A stretch of 64,000 nt of DNA from Paenibacillus sp. 1011MAR3C5 (GCF_003591485.1 NZ_QZCF01000011.1:92080-156079), one strand, 5' to 3'. Counted from the first letter of the stretch, positions 41,932-51,320 are shown. Notes: generated from the sequence alone by a model not told the origin. Program-made: numbers and translations.

Positions 41932-42951
41932 ATGTTGAAGAAATTTTCGGTAGTAGCGGTCCTGATGGTCCTTATTGTAAGCGCTGTCGCTTGTGGCGGC
42001 AATACGAATTCCGGTGCCAATAGCGGAGGCAACAGTGGCGGGGAAGATAAAAAGGTTAAGCTCCGTCTTGGTCATATCACAGGCGAGTCTGACGCATGGC
42101 ATGTAGGCGCGCTGAAATTCGCGGAGCTGGTGAAAGAAAAATCCAACGGTACCGTCGAGGTTGAGATTTATCCGAGCTCTACACTGGGCAACGACCGCGA
42201 CCTTATCGAAGGCATGCAGCTTGGCTCCGTTGACTTTGCGCTAGTAGCGGGCGTATTGTCGAACTTCTATGAACCTTTCTCGATTCTGGAACTTCCATAC
42301 TTGTTCCGCGATCAAGACCACCTGGAGAAAGTGCTGTATGGCGAAGTTGGCACTCAGATGAAAGAAGATCTGCTGACGAACGCACAGATTCGCGGACTTG
42401 AGTTCTGGGTTAGAGGACCGCGCGAGCTGACAAGCAACAAGAAAGTTGAAAAGGTTGAGGATCTGAAAGGTCTGAAAGTACGTGTTCCGGAAATTCCGGC
42501 ATCGATCGCAGCATGGAAAGCGATGGGCGCCAATCCGACGCCAATGGCATTCGGAGAAGTGTATTCTTCCCTGCAAACCGGCGTAATCGATGGACAAGAA
42601 AATCCGCTTGCTTTTATCGCCAGCAACAAAATTCAAGAGGTTCAAGATTATCTGGTTATGACCAACCATGTATACGGTTATGTCATGTTGACGATGAGCG
42701 ATATTACGTATAGCAAGCTGTCCGAATCTCAGCAAAAGGCGGTAGAGGAAGCGGCGAAGGAAGCAACTCAATTCGAGAATGAGCTTGTGGCTACTCAGGA
42801 AGCGGAATTGATGGAGTTTATGAAAGAAAGCGGCGTAACGATCATCGAGCCGGACACAGCGCCATTTATGGAAAAAGCGATGACTGTGCATGAAGAGTTC
42901 GCCAACAAGTACGGCAAAGAGCTTTATGACAGCATTGTGAACACCAAGTAG
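41932..42951 (+). CDS. dctP: TRAP transporter solute-binding lipoprotein, DctP family
   Basis: The 339-residue protein begins with a lipoprotein signal (VSAVAC, Cys21) and a Gly/Asn/Ser linker. The DctP-type fold follows: LGHITGESDAWHVGALKFAELV, PSSTLGNDRDLIEGMQLGSVD, the arginine-bearing FWVRGPRELTS, and KGLKVRVPEIPASIAAWKAMGANPTPM. The conserved Arg binds the substrate carboxylate, which agrees with an acid-sugar substrate. It feeds the DctQ/DctM pair encoded just downstream. SD GGGAGGT lies about 10 nt before the ATG. Confidence 0.93.
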   Translation: MLKKFSVVAVLMVLIVSAVACGGNTNSGANSGGNSGGEDKKVKLRLGHITGESDAWHVGALKFAELVKEKSNGTVEVEIYPSSTLGNDRDLIEGMQLGSVDFALVAGVLSNFYEPFSILELPYLFRDQDHLEKVLYGEVGTQMKEDLLTNAQIRGLEFWVRGPRELTSNKKVEKVEDLKGLKVRVPEIPASIAAWKAMGANPTPMAFGEVYSSLQTGVIDGQENPLAFIASNKIQEVQDYLVMTNHVYGYVMLTMSDITYSKLSESQQKAVEEAAKEATQFENELVATQEAELMEFMKESGVTIIEPDTAPFMEKAMTVHEEFANKYGKELYDSIVNTK

Positions 42952-42973
42952 ACAGCAAGAGCAAAGGAATAGA

Positions 42974-43011
42974 ACCGGCATGCCTGTGACATCCGTCCAT
43001 TGGATGCCGGT
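42974..43011 (+). terminator. Intercistronic hairpin between dctP and dctQ
   Basis: ACCGGCAT (42974-42981) pairs perfectly with ATGCCGGT (43004-43011), and a weak TCTTTCC follows. It probably acts as a partial terminator or mRNA stabiliser that raises binding-protein levels over the permease genes. Confidence 0.5.
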
Positions 43012-43073
43012 CTTTCCGCTGCACATCTATACTCAAATGTGACACTGCCATGTGTCCATCGGGAGGTTGAATC

Positions 43074-43598
43074 ATGCGGACAACGATGAAATGCATCGAT
43101 TGGATGAACAAATTAGTGGGGGTAATCGTTGGTCTCATGCTTGGGGCTATGTCTATCTTCATCATAGCGCAAATCGTAAGCCGGTTTCTCATTAACATGC
43201 CGCTGCACTGGACGGAAGAAGCAGCGCGCTACTTAATGGTGTATATCGTCTTTCTTGGAGCGGCACTGGCCGTTCGGCATAACCGGATGATCGCGATTGA
43301 GATCATCATGGAAAATGTTAAGCCCAAGGTTCGAAAAGTGTTAAAGATTATCATTATGGTCATTTCGATTATTTTCTTTGTGATCTTGCTCGTACAGGGA
43401 GTGGATATGCTGGATATCGTGCATCGCCAGCTGTCGGCCGGACTGGGGATTACGATGGACATCCCGTATATGGCCATTCCTATAGGCGCGCTTCTCATGA
43501 TTATTAATTCGGTAGCCGTCATCATCGAGCTGCTGACATCGGACAAGGAGCAAGAGACGGAAGTCGAGGAAGCGCTGAGAAAAGGAGGACAACTCTGA
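43074..43598 (+). CDS. dctQ: TRAP transporter small permease, DctQ family
   Basis: The 174-residue protein has four predicted transmembrane helices and the DctQ pattern: NMPLHWTEEAARYLMVYIVFLGAALAVR, then HNRMIAIEII. DctQ is the small scaffold subunit paired with DctM. GGGAGGTTG precedes ATG 43074. The stop overlaps the dctM start by one base (TGATG), so the two are translationally coupled. Confidence 0.93.
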   Translation: MRTTMKCIDWMNKLVGVIVGLMLGAMSIFIIAQIVSRFLINMPLHWTEEAARYLMVYIVFLGAALAVRHNRMIAIEIIMENVKPKVRKVLKIIIMVISIIFFVILLVQGVDMLDIVHRQLSAGLGITMDIPYMAIPIGALLMIINSVAVIIELLTSDKEQETEVEEALRKGGQL

Positions 43599-44872
43599 TG
43601 GGCATCATACTATTCCTTTTTCTCATCCTGTTCTTCGCTCTTGGAGTACCAATCGCGATCTCGATGGGCCTGGCTTCTGCCGCAGCGATCTGGATCGATG
43701 GCGGAACACCGCTCACCGTATTGGTTCAACGTTCGTTCACATCGCTTGATTCGTTCCCTCTCATGGCGATTCCGTTCTTTGTATTTGCGGGCATCTTGAT
43801 GGAATACGGCGGCATATCGAGGCGTCTCGTTAACTTTGCGAACGCGCTTACGGGACATTTCTCCGGAGGGCTTGCCATTGTAACCGTCGTGACCTCGATG
43901 TTTTTTGCGGCGATTTCCGGCTCGAGCGCAGCGACTACCGCGGCGCTGGGCAGCATACTGATTCCGGCAATGATTCATAGAGGCTATCATCGCAACTTTA
44001 CAGGCGCGGTTCAATCCGTATCCGGCGAGCTGGGCGTTATTATCCCGCCAAGCATCCCGCTAATTCTGTACGGCATCTCGACGGAAACATCGATTGGCGA
44101 TTTGTTTATGGCCGGCTTCCTGCCGGGCTTGCTCATTGCCGCATCTCTGATGATTACGATCTTCATCATCGCGAAAAAACGGAAGTATGCGAAAGAAACA
44201 AGAAAAAGCGGCAAAGAGCTATGGATTGCTTTCAAAGAATCGTTTTTTGCTTTGCTGATGCCCGTTATTATTTTGGGCGGCATCTACGGCGGCTTCTTTA
44301 CGCCGACAGAGGCGGCAGGCGTGGCAGTAGCCTATGCGTTCCTCGTTGGTGTCGTGATTTACCGTGAAATCAAGCTGAAAAAGATTATTCATATTATGAC
44401 GCAATCCGTTGTTACCACGTCGACGATTATGTTCATTCTGGCAAGTGCAGGACTGTTCGGCTGGATTCTGACGCGTGAAGGCATCCCGCAGACCGTCGCT
44501 CAATTCTTCATGAGCATATCGGATAATCCGCTTATATTCTTGCTGCTGGTCAATGTGTTCTTGCTTATTGTCGGCATGTTCATGGAGACGAACGCATCCA
44601 TTATTATACTGGCGCCATTGCTAGTGCCGGTCGCGATGCAGCTTGGCATCGATCCGGTTCACTTCGGCATCATTATGATTGTGAACCTGGCAATCGGAAT
44701 GTGTACACCGCCGCTTGGCATTAATCTGTTCATATCGGCGCAGCTTGCGAAGATCAATTTGCTGCAGATAACAAGGGGCATGATCCCGTTCTATATTGTG
44801 TTAATCGTAGCGCTATTGGCCATTACGTATATCCCGAAAATTTCGATGTTCTTGCCGAATTTGCTTAAGTAG
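43598..44872 (+). CDS. dctM: TRAP transporter large permease, DctM family
   Basis: The 424-residue protein has about twelve membrane helices and DctM signatures: LFFALGVPIAISMGLASAAAIW, MAIPFFVFAGILMEYGG, the GSSAATTAALGSILIPAM loop, GELGVIIPPSIPLILYG and GMCTPPLGINLF. It is the sodium-driven transport channel of the TRAP system formed with the two preceding genes. The transporter is complete and intact. It brings an organic acid, probably an acid sugar, into the cell for the operon enzymes. Confidence 0.94.
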   Translation: MGIILFLFLILFFALGVPIAISMGLASAAAIWIDGGTPLTVLVQRSFTSLDSFPLMAIPFFVFAGILMEYGGISRRLVNFANALTGHFSGGLAIVTVVTSMFFAAISGSSAATTAALGSILIPAMIHRGYHRNFTGAVQSVSGELGVIIPPSIPLILYGISTETSIGDLFMAGFLPGLLIAASLMITIFIIAKKRKYAKETRKSGKELWIAFKESFFALLMPVIILGGIYGGFFTPTEAAGVAVAYAFLVGVVIYREIKLKKIIHIMTQSVVTTSTIMFILASAGLFGWILTREGIPQTVAQFFMSISDNPLIFLLLVNVFLLIVGMFMETNASIIILAPLLVPVAMQLGIDPVHFGIIMIVNLAIGMCTPPLGINLFISAQLAKINLLQITRGMIPFYIVLIVALLAITYIPKISMFLPNLLK

Positions 44873-44902
44873 CTTCATGGTTAAGACAGGAGGTTGAGTC
44901 GC

Positions 44903-45568
44903 ATGCCGAATGCATCCGATATCAGGAAAGAATTGCAGCACACGGGCAAATATATGATGCAATACGGCCTTGCCTGGGGCAATGCCGGCAATATTAGCGC
45001 GAGAAGCGAGGGTGACCGCTATGTCATTACGGCGAGCGGAACCTTCCTTGGAGAGCTGGACGAAACGGATTTGATCGAATGCGACATGTCCGGTGCTGTC
45101 TATGGTACAGAGCGCAAGGTTCCGTCCAAGGAGACGCCTATGCACCGCGCGGTCTATGAGAATCGCCCGGAGATCGGCGCTGTCTTGCACGCATCACCGT
45201 TCTATAGCACGCTCGTAGCCTGCTCCGATATTGAAATTCCGTCCAATTGGTTCGTGGAGACGATGTACTATTTGGAAAAGGTAGAGCGCGTGCCTTACTA
45301 TCATCCTGGAAGTGAAGCGCTAGGTGAGGGGGTCCGTGAAAAGGCTAAGCATGCGAATATATTGCTGCTTGAGAATCATGGCGTCCTTGTCTATGATACA
45401 TCGATTCGTGAAGCGCGCATGGCGCTGCAGACGCTGGAGATGGCCTGCCGCATGCTCGTCGAATCGCAATCGGCTGGTATCCCGATGAAAGGTTTATCGC
45501 GCGATACCGAGATGGATTTCCTGGAGAAATCGGACTATAAGCCGCGAAGAAATTGGAATCTGTCTTAG
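44903..45568 (+). CDS. Class II aldolase/adducin-type enzyme, probable oxo-acid-sugar phosphate decarboxylase or aldolase
   Basis: The 221-residue protein is of the FucA/AraD/OtnC family: GLAWGNAGNISAR, TASGTFLGELDETDL, PSKETPMHRAVYENRP with catalytic-type Glu77, VLHASPF with His96, and LLLENHGVLV with His159. The usual second metal histidine two residues after His96 appears as Ser98, a change also possible in decarboxylating subfamilies. With a DUF1537 kinase it may act as an OtnC-like 3-oxo-tetronate 4-phosphate decarboxylase giving dihydroxyacetone phosphate. TTG 44894 is in frame but abuts the SD; ATG 44903 fits ACAGGAGG. Last gene of the operon. Confidence 0.86.
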   Translation: MPNASDIRKELQHTGKYMMQYGLAWGNAGNISARSEGDRYVITASGTFLGELDETDLIECDMSGAVYGTERKVPSKETPMHRAVYENRPEIGAVLHASPFYSTLVACSDIEIPSNWFVETMYYLEKVERVPYYHPGSEALGEGVREKAKHANILLLENHGVLVYDTSIREARMALQTLEMACRMLVESQSAGIPMKGLSRDTEMDFLEKSDYKPRRNWNLS

Positions 45569-45933
45569 CAGAGCTTTGTCTATGCAAAAGGAGATGTCTC
45601 AACAGGCGCTGAGCCTGGTCTGAGGCATCTCCTTTTTGTTGCGGGCTTTGAGCTTAGATCAACGTATCTTGTCTTGTCGCTGCACTTCAGCTGATTAGCT
45701 TCTTTGGCTGCTCTTTCGGACGGTATTGTTCGCGTGTTTTATAGGTTTCCGGCAATCGAAATAAATGTTCAGAAAGAAAGGCTCGCAACTGCCCGGTAGC
45801 GGCAGGGAGGACAGAACCTTTAGATTTTCTTCATTTTGTTAAGATTGCAATATTTCCTCGCGATTGGCGCTCCACCATAATTAAGCGTAAGCAGCGCATC
45901 CGGCCCTATCACACAGCTAAAGGAGTCCAAAGA
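45569..45933 (+). other. Intergenic region between the acid-sugar and amino-sugar loci
   Basis: About 365 bases. They hold a strong terminator (45586-45638), then a non-coding stretch leading to the SD AAAGGAG at 45919-45925 of the next gene. No consensus promoter pair stands out; an AT-rich patch around 45825-45860 is the likeliest location. Confidence 0.5.
45586..45638 (+). terminator. Rho-independent terminator of the acid-sugar operon
   Basis: AAAAGGAGATG plus CTCA pair with TGAG plus CATCTCCTTTTT around an inner AGGC/GCCT stem, followed by T-rich sequence. Confidence 0.9.
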
Positions 45934-46866
45934 ATGAGAGCGACATCGCGAGTGGCAACCAACACCCGAACCTGGAAGACGATAGCGAAAGAATGGGATC
46001 TGTATCTCATGCTCGTGCCGGGACTGGCATTTCTACTTTTGCTAAAGTATACGCCTATGTATGGTTTAATCATTGCTTTCCAGGATTTCAGCATCTACAA
46101 CGGAATATCGGGCAGCAATTGGGTAGGCCTCAAGCATTTTGAGAGGCTGATGACGAGTGATCAATTTTTGAATGTATTAACCAACACGATTTTGATAAGC
46201 GTTTACAAGCTGATCTTCTTATTCCCGGCGCCGATTATTGTAGCCGTCCTGATGAACGAGCTGCGGAAAATGATGTTCAAGCGCATCATTCAATCCGTGA
46301 TCTATCTGCCTCACTTTATTTCATGGGTCATCATTAGCGGCTTGTTCTTGAATCTGCTGTCGCTGAACGACGGTATTGTCAACACGGTTATCGAGCGGCT
46401 GGGCGGAGAGCGGATCGCGTTCTTCATGGATCAGAGCGTATTCCGATCGCTCCTGGTCGGTACGGAAGGGTGGAAGGAAATCGGCTGGGGGACCATCATT
46501 TACTTGGCAGCTATCGCGGGCATTGATCCGCAGCTCTACGAAGCGGCCAAGATGGACGGAGCCAGCAAGCTTCAGCAGATGGTTCATGTCACGCTGCCAG
46601 GCATCTTCTCGACGATCGTGCTGATGCTGATCCTGAAGCTGGGCAGTATGCTGGAAGCGGGCACGGAGCAAATTTTGGTCATGTACAATCCGGTTGTCTA
46701 TGACGTCTCCGATGTCATCGGGACGTACGTCTACCGGGTCGGCCTCGGGGCATCCGACTACAGCTTCTCGACCGCTGTGGGCATGTTCGAATCGGTCGTA
46801 GCCTTTATACTCGTCGTGGTTGGCAACACGGTGTGCAAAAAGTATCTGGGAAGGAGCATCTGGTAA
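45934..46866 (+). CDS. Carbohydrate ABC transporter permease, LplB type
   Basis: The 310-residue protein has six predicted helices, LMLVPGLAFLLLLKYTPMYG at the N-terminus, and the EAA loop (EAAKMDGASKLQQMVHVTLPG). It opens the amino-sugar locus. ATG 45934 is 8 nt after AAAGGAG. The next permease starts inside its stop codon (TAATG), so the two subunits are coupled. It imports the oligosaccharide delivered by the lipoprotein at 51321. Confidence 0.92.
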   Translation: MRATSRVATNTRTWKTIAKEWDLYLMLVPGLAFLLLLKYTPMYGLIIAFQDFSIYNGISGSNWVGLKHFERLMTSDQFLNVLTNTILISVYKLIFLFPAPIIVAVLMNELRKMMFKRIIQSVIYLPHFISWVIISGLFLNLLSLNDGIVNTVIERLGGERIAFFMDQSVFRSLLVGTEGWKEIGWGTIIYLAAIAGIDPQLYEAAKMDGASKLQQMVHVTLPGIFSTIVLMLILKLGSMLEAGTEQILVMYNPVVYDVSDVIGTYVYRVGLGASDYSFSTAVGMFESVVAFILVVVGNTVCKKYLGRSIW

Positions 46867-47786
46867 TGGCAACAAAGGCAAACCTAGTGCGTAAGCCTAA
46901 GAGCAGAATTAAAGAATCGTTCGGAGAGCGGCTGTTCACGGTATTGAACTATACCTTTTTTACAATTCTCGGCTTGATCACCTTATTCCCGTTCCTCAAC
47001 GTTGTGGCGAAGTCCTTCAGCAGCGAGGCGGCAGTTGTATCCGGCCTGGTTACCTTTTTTCCGATTGACTTCCAGACCGGAACCTATCAACTTGTACTGG
47101 GCAACTCGCAATTTCTGAATTCGTTCAAGATTACGATATTGATTACCGTAGTCGGCACGGTCGCTTCACTGTTCATGACCGTATTAGCGGCATATCCGCT
47201 GTCGAAGCCGACCTTGAAATTCCGCAAATCGCTGCTGCTTATCTACGTATTCACGATGCTGTTCAACGGCGGCATTATCCCGTCCTATCTTGTTATGCGC
47301 GAGCTTGAGATGGTCAACACGATGTGGGCGCTGTTCGTGCCGGGGCTGATCAACGTCTTCTATATGCTTATTGTAAAAAACTTCTTCGAGGCGCTCCCGG
47401 AAAGCCTGGAGGAGTCGGCCAAGCTAGACGGTGCGTCGAACATGCGGGTGCTGTTCAATATTGTATTGCCGCTGTCCAAGCCGGTACTCGCGACAGTCGG
47501 GCTGTTCTACGCGGTGCTCTTATGGAACAGCTACTTTAACGCGATGATCTACATTACGTCGCCCGAGCTGAAGACGCTCCAGCTATACTTGAAAGAGCTG
47601 ATCGCTTCGACCCAGGAGGTGCTGACGACGGCGGGGCAAATTGATATTAACCGCGACTTGAATCAGGCACCGGAGGCGGTGCGGGCCGCATCCATTGTAA
47701 CGGCGACTATTCCGATTCTGCTGGTCTATCCATTCCTGCAGAAGCACTTTGTGAAAGGGGTGCTGGTCGGGTCCGTGAAAGGTTAG
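46866..47786 (+). CDS. Carbohydrate ABC transporter permease, LplC/YtcP type
   Basis: The 306-residue protein has six predicted helices and the EAA-type loop (EESAKLDGASNMRVLFNIVLP), ending in the family-typical QKHFVKGVLVGSVKG. The start ATG overlaps the upstream TAA (TAATG) and GGAAGGAG lies before it; the longer frame from 46833 overlaps the previous gene and is unlikely. Partner of the LplB-type permease. No ATPase is encoded nearby. Confidence 0.92.
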   Translation: MATKANLVRKPKSRIKESFGERLFTVLNYTFFTILGLITLFPFLNVVAKSFSSEAAVVSGLVTFFPIDFQTGTYQLVLGNSQFLNSFKITILITVVGTVASLFMTVLAAYPLSKPTLKFRKSLLLIYVFTMLFNGGIIPSYLVMRELEMVNTMWALFVPGLINVFYMLIVKNFFEALPESLEESAKLDGASNMRVLFNIVLPLSKPVLATVGLFYAVLLWNSYFNAMIYITSPELKTLQLYLKELIASTQEVLTTAGQIDINRDLNQAPEAVRAASIVTATIPILLVYPFLQKHFVKGVLVGSVKG

Positions 47787-47797
47787 CAGAAGTCAAT

Positions 47798-47843
47798 CCC
47801 CTTCAATTGCCACTGAATTACCTACGGCAATAAAGGGGTTTTC
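47798..47843 (+). terminator. Rho-independent terminator after the permease pair
   Basis: CCCCTT (47798-47803) pairs with AAGGGG (47833-47838), supported by an inner TTGCC/GGCAA stem, and TTTTC follows. It separates the permeases from the two-component genes, perhaps as a partial terminator. Confidence 0.75.
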
Positions 47844-47888
47844 TGCTATCATAAGTTTGAAACAACACAAGTGTGAGGGGGCGACATC

Positions 47889-49460
47889 ATGCTAACAGCG
47901 ATTCTGGTGGACGATGAACCGATGACGAGAAAAGGACTCTTGCGTTTTGTGGATTGGCAGCGGCTTGGCATACAAATCGGGGGCGAGGCTGAAGATGGCC
48001 TTGAGGCCTATGAGCTATATGTGGAGCTTCGCCCAGAGCTTGTATTGTGTGATGTCCGCATGCCTAGAATGGACGGAATCGAGCTGGCGCATCGCATTCG
48101 CCAAATCGACCCTGATTGCAAAATCATTTTTTTAAGCGGTTACAATGATGTGGAATACTTAAAGTCAGCCATTCAGCTGCAGGCTGTCGATTATATGCTG
48201 AAGCCCATTCAGATGGAAGAGTTAACGGCATTAATCGAAAAGACGGCAGCTTCTATATCCCACGCCCGCTCGAAGCAGCAAGAGGTGGACGAGATGCGCG
48301 AGCAGCTCGATCGCAGCAAGCCGGAGCTGGCGGAGCGATTGTTCAAGATGTTGCTAAAGACAGGTCCGGAATTTGAAAGCGAATACATAACGGTGGAGAA
48401 GGCTATCGCTCGTCTAAGCCCGGAGCTGCTGACGAAGGGCTGGTATCAAATTGCCGTATTTCGGTTCCAGACCGAGGATGCGCTGCAGCATTGGCGGGAA
48501 GAGGCCGAGGCGGCGGCAGCGGAGGCAGGCCTTAACGTCATGACGGCCGACATGAACGGAGTTTGCGTCGCGCTATTGGCGCTTTCCTCGCAGCGCCAGG
48601 ATGATCTTCCAGCGCTCTGGCTGAACCGGCTTACCCGACGCAGAGGGAATGAAGAGCGCGGCGTCGTAGCAGGTGTGGGAGAACCGTTCCAGCATTTGAA
48701 GGGCTGTGCCACCTCGTATGAACAAGCTGCCAAGGCGTTATCCCATAGCTTCTATCGGGGGTGGAATACGGTTATCTGGTACAGTAATCTTGCCCCTCAG
48801 CAGAATACCGCCAGCCTATTCAGTCAGCAAGCGTTCATTACGTTCGAGGAGCTGCTCAGAGGGAAGGAGCTTCGTGCAGCCTCCGAATGGCTGGATCAAA
48901 CCATTAATGAGCTGCTGCTTAAGCCGCCGCTTGACGTAGAGTCGGTCAGGAAGAAGCTGTTCCGCTGGTATGTAGCCATGACCCGCATCTATTCGGAGAC
49001 GATGTGGGAATTTGAGAATGATTATTTGTGGGCGACGACATTCATGTCGGGAGAGCTGTATATGATCCGCAAGTTTATGCTGCAACGGCTCGATATTTTG
49101 CAGGAAGCGCTGGACCAGACGCTTGCGAGCGACAAGTCGGTCATTCGCGATATGATCCGCTTTATTCAGCAGAACTACAATCAGGATGTTTCCATTAATA
49201 CGGTCGCTGCTCACGTGCATCTTGCCCCTACCTATATGTGTATCTTGTTCAAGAAGGAGAAGGGTGTCTCCATCAATGATTATATTACGCAATACCGGAT
49301 CGAGCAGGCGAAGCGGCTGCTTCGCGACCGGAAGCTGAAGCTGTACGAGGTATCGCATATGGTTGGCTACCAGGACCCCAACTACTTCTCCAAAGTATTC
49401 CGTAAGCTCGCGGGCGTCATCCCATCACAATATCGGGAAAGCCAGCGTGAGGAAGGATGA
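47889..49460 (+). CDS. AraC-type response regulator, YesN-like
   Basis: The 523-residue protein has a receiver domain (1-120) with acidic pocket Asp8-Asp9, phospho-acceptor Asp55 (LCDVRMPRMDG) and Lys106 (MLKPI). A long linker domain (about 140-400) follows, then a C-terminal AraC double HTH (about 415-518: VSINTVAAHVHLAPTYMCILFKK, LYEVSHMVGYQDPNYFSKVFRK). Such regulators control sugar ABC transporter genes in Bacillales. GTGAGGGGG precedes the ATG. Its stop overlaps the histidine kinase start (ATGA), so the pair is translated together. Likely targets are the permeases, the lipoprotein and the downstream glycosidases. Confidence 0.92.
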   Translation: MLTAILVDDEPMTRKGLLRFVDWQRLGIQIGGEAEDGLEAYELYVELRPELVLCDVRMPRMDGIELAHRIRQIDPDCKIIFLSGYNDVEYLKSAIQLQAVDYMLKPIQMEELTALIEKTAASISHARSKQQEVDEMREQLDRSKPELAERLFKMLLKTGPEFESEYITVEKAIARLSPELLTKGWYQIAVFRFQTEDALQHWREEAEAAAAEAGLNVMTADMNGVCVALLALSSQRQDDLPALWLNRLTRRRGNEERGVVAGVGEPFQHLKGCATSYEQAAKALSHSFYRGWNTVIWYSNLAPQQNTASLFSQQAFITFEELLRGKELRAASEWLDQTINELLLKPPLDVESVRKKLFRWYVAMTRIYSETMWEFENDYLWATTFMSGELYMIRKFMLQRLDILQEALDQTLASDKSVIRDMIRFIQQNYNQDVSINTVAAHVHLAPTYMCILFKKEKGVSINDYITQYRIEQAKRLLRDRKLKLYEVSHMVGYQDPNYFSKVFRKLAGVIPSQYRESQREEG

Positions 49461-51223
49461 TAGGGGATAATCTGCTGCGCGAGAAGCTGTCTCGAGTCCG
49501 CATTAAGACCAAGCTGATGCTTGTCTTTATGGCTTTAATCTTTATCTCGGTTGGACTCGTCTCGGTCATTATCTATCAGAATACGATGCGCATCCTGGAG
49601 AAGAGGGTGGAGCAATCTACGGAGATGGCGATCGGACAAGCGAGCTCGTTCCTGTCATACAAGATGGATAATGTGAAGGATGTATCCAGTATTCTGTTCA
49701 TGAACAAGGAGCTGAATGATACGCTCAATAGCGGCCGGGTGGAGCTGCCTCTAGCCAGGCAAATCGATGACTATCATAAAATATTGAACATTCTCCGCTC
49801 CGCGCAAACTAGCCGGGAAATCTACAGCATCCGCCTGTTCACTGACTCAACGAATATATATGCCCGGGAGAACAGCACCATATTCGCCTTGTCTGACATC
49901 CAGGATGAGGCTTGGTATAAGGAAATGCTGGCGAATCGGGAAGGGCTATACTGCCAATCCACCTACGAATACGACTATCTGGGCGAGAGAGGCAAGCAGA
50001 ATGTCGTAACCTGCAGCCGGGCGTTGTATTCCGATGGCTTTGTTGGCGATATCATGGCCGTCTTATCCATTGATATATTGGAAGAATCCTTTCAGGACAT
50101 TATGAAGAAAGCGCAGATTACAAGAGAAGGCAAGGTCTATATAACGGACCGGGCAGACCGTATCGTATCCAGTGTCGATCCTGCCGATATCGGGCAAGCC
50201 ATCGATTCGGTAGATGTACGCGCCTATATTGTAAGCAGCTTGCCGATAGCAGGCACCAGCTGGCAGGTGGTCGCCCATATTCCGAAAGGGGAGCTTTACG
50301 CAGAGAGCAGGCAATGGTCCTATCAATTATATGGACTGCTATTCATCGTCTGCATCTTTGGCGTCATATTGGCTGTCGCGTTTTCTGAAGGATTGACCCG
50401 GAGGATTGGACCGCTGCTGCAGCAGATCAAGAAGATCGAAGCGGAAAACTGGGATTCGCAGACGCAGGTAACGGCTCATGACGAGATTGGGGTGCTTCAA
50501 TCTCATCTGAATCAGATGAGCGTGAACATGCGAAGGCTGATCGAGGAGAAGTACAAGACCGAGGCGGAGAAGCGGACGGCCCAGCTGCAGGCGCTCCATG
50601 CCCAGATCAATCCCCACTTCCTGTACAATACGATGGACCTGATTCATTGGATGGCGTTGGAGAAGGGGGCCAAGGACATTAGCGAGGTCGCAGGCCAACT
50701 GTCGGACTTCTTCCGGATCAGTCTGAGCCAAGGCCATGATGTCATCTCGATTGCCGATGAAGTGGAGCATGCGCGAACCTACTTGAATATCCAAAGCCGG
50801 CGCTTTGGCGGGAATATCCAATTTATCATCGAGACAGACCCGGAATTGCTTCGCCACAAGACGGTTAAGCTGATCCTGCAGCCGATCGTAGAGAATGCGA
50901 TTCAACATGGCATCAGGGAGAAGCGGGACAAGTCGGGCGAAATTCGGATTACAGGCCAGCTGTCGGGCGACTATGCCCGGTTCATCATCGAGGATGACGG
51001 AGTAGGCATGAGCGCCGAGAAGCTGGAGCAGCTCGGCAGCGATTCCCCGGATGTCGGATACGGCATCCGCAATGTGAAGGATAAGCTTAGGCTTTATTTT
51101 GGCGAGACGGCAGGCGTAGCGTTTGAACGGCGCGAGGAACGGGGCATTCGAGTGACGATTGTGTTCCCGCTTGGCGCCAGGGATGAGAAGTCGTTTGACG
51201 ATAACTCAGGAAATAGCCAATAA
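49457..51223 (+). CDS. Sensor histidine kinase, YesM-like
   Basis: The 588-residue protein has an N-terminal membrane helix (about 19-41), an extracytoplasmic sensor of Cache type (about 45-290), a second helix (about 295-318) and HAMP. The His_kinase motif QINPHFLYNTMDLIHW has phospho-accepting His387 and is followed by an HATPase domain (LQPIVENAIQHGI, DDGVGM, GYGIRNVKDKL). It probably senses extracellular saccharide, possibly via the solute-binding lipoprotein encoded 98 bases downstream, and phosphorylates the overlapping YesN-like regulator. Length and domains are typical. Confidence 0.93.
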   Translation: MIGDNLLREKLSRVRIKTKLMLVFMALIFISVGLVSVIIYQNTMRILEKRVEQSTEMAIGQASSFLSYKMDNVKDVSSILFMNKELNDTLNSGRVELPLARQIDDYHKILNILRSAQTSREIYSIRLFTDSTNIYARENSTIFALSDIQDEAWYKEMLANREGLYCQSTYEYDYLGERGKQNVVTCSRALYSDGFVGDIMAVLSIDILEESFQDIMKKAQITREGKVYITDRADRIVSSVDPADIGQAIDSVDVRAYIVSSLPIAGTSWQVVAHIPKGELYAESRQWSYQLYGLLFIVCIFGVILAVAFSEGLTRRIGPLLQQIKKIEAENWDSQTQVTAHDEIGVLQSHLNQMSVNMRRLIEEKYKTEAEKRTAQLQALHAQINPHFLYNTMDLIHWMALEKGAKDISEVAGQLSDFFRISLSQGHDVISIADEVEHARTYLNIQSRRFGGNIQFIIETDPELLRHKTVKLILQPIVENAIQHGIREKRDKSGEIRITGQLSGDYARFIIEDDGVGMSAEKLEQLGSDSPDVGYGIRNVKDKLRLYFGETAGVAFERREERGIRVTIVFPLGARDEKSFDDNSGNSQ

Positions 51224-51320
51224 GGACAACAAAGGCAGCTACTATCGACAAATACGCAAATAAGACCGGATGCTAGAATGAAGTCGTGCTAGACATACTT
51301 TCACAAATGGGGGAGATACG

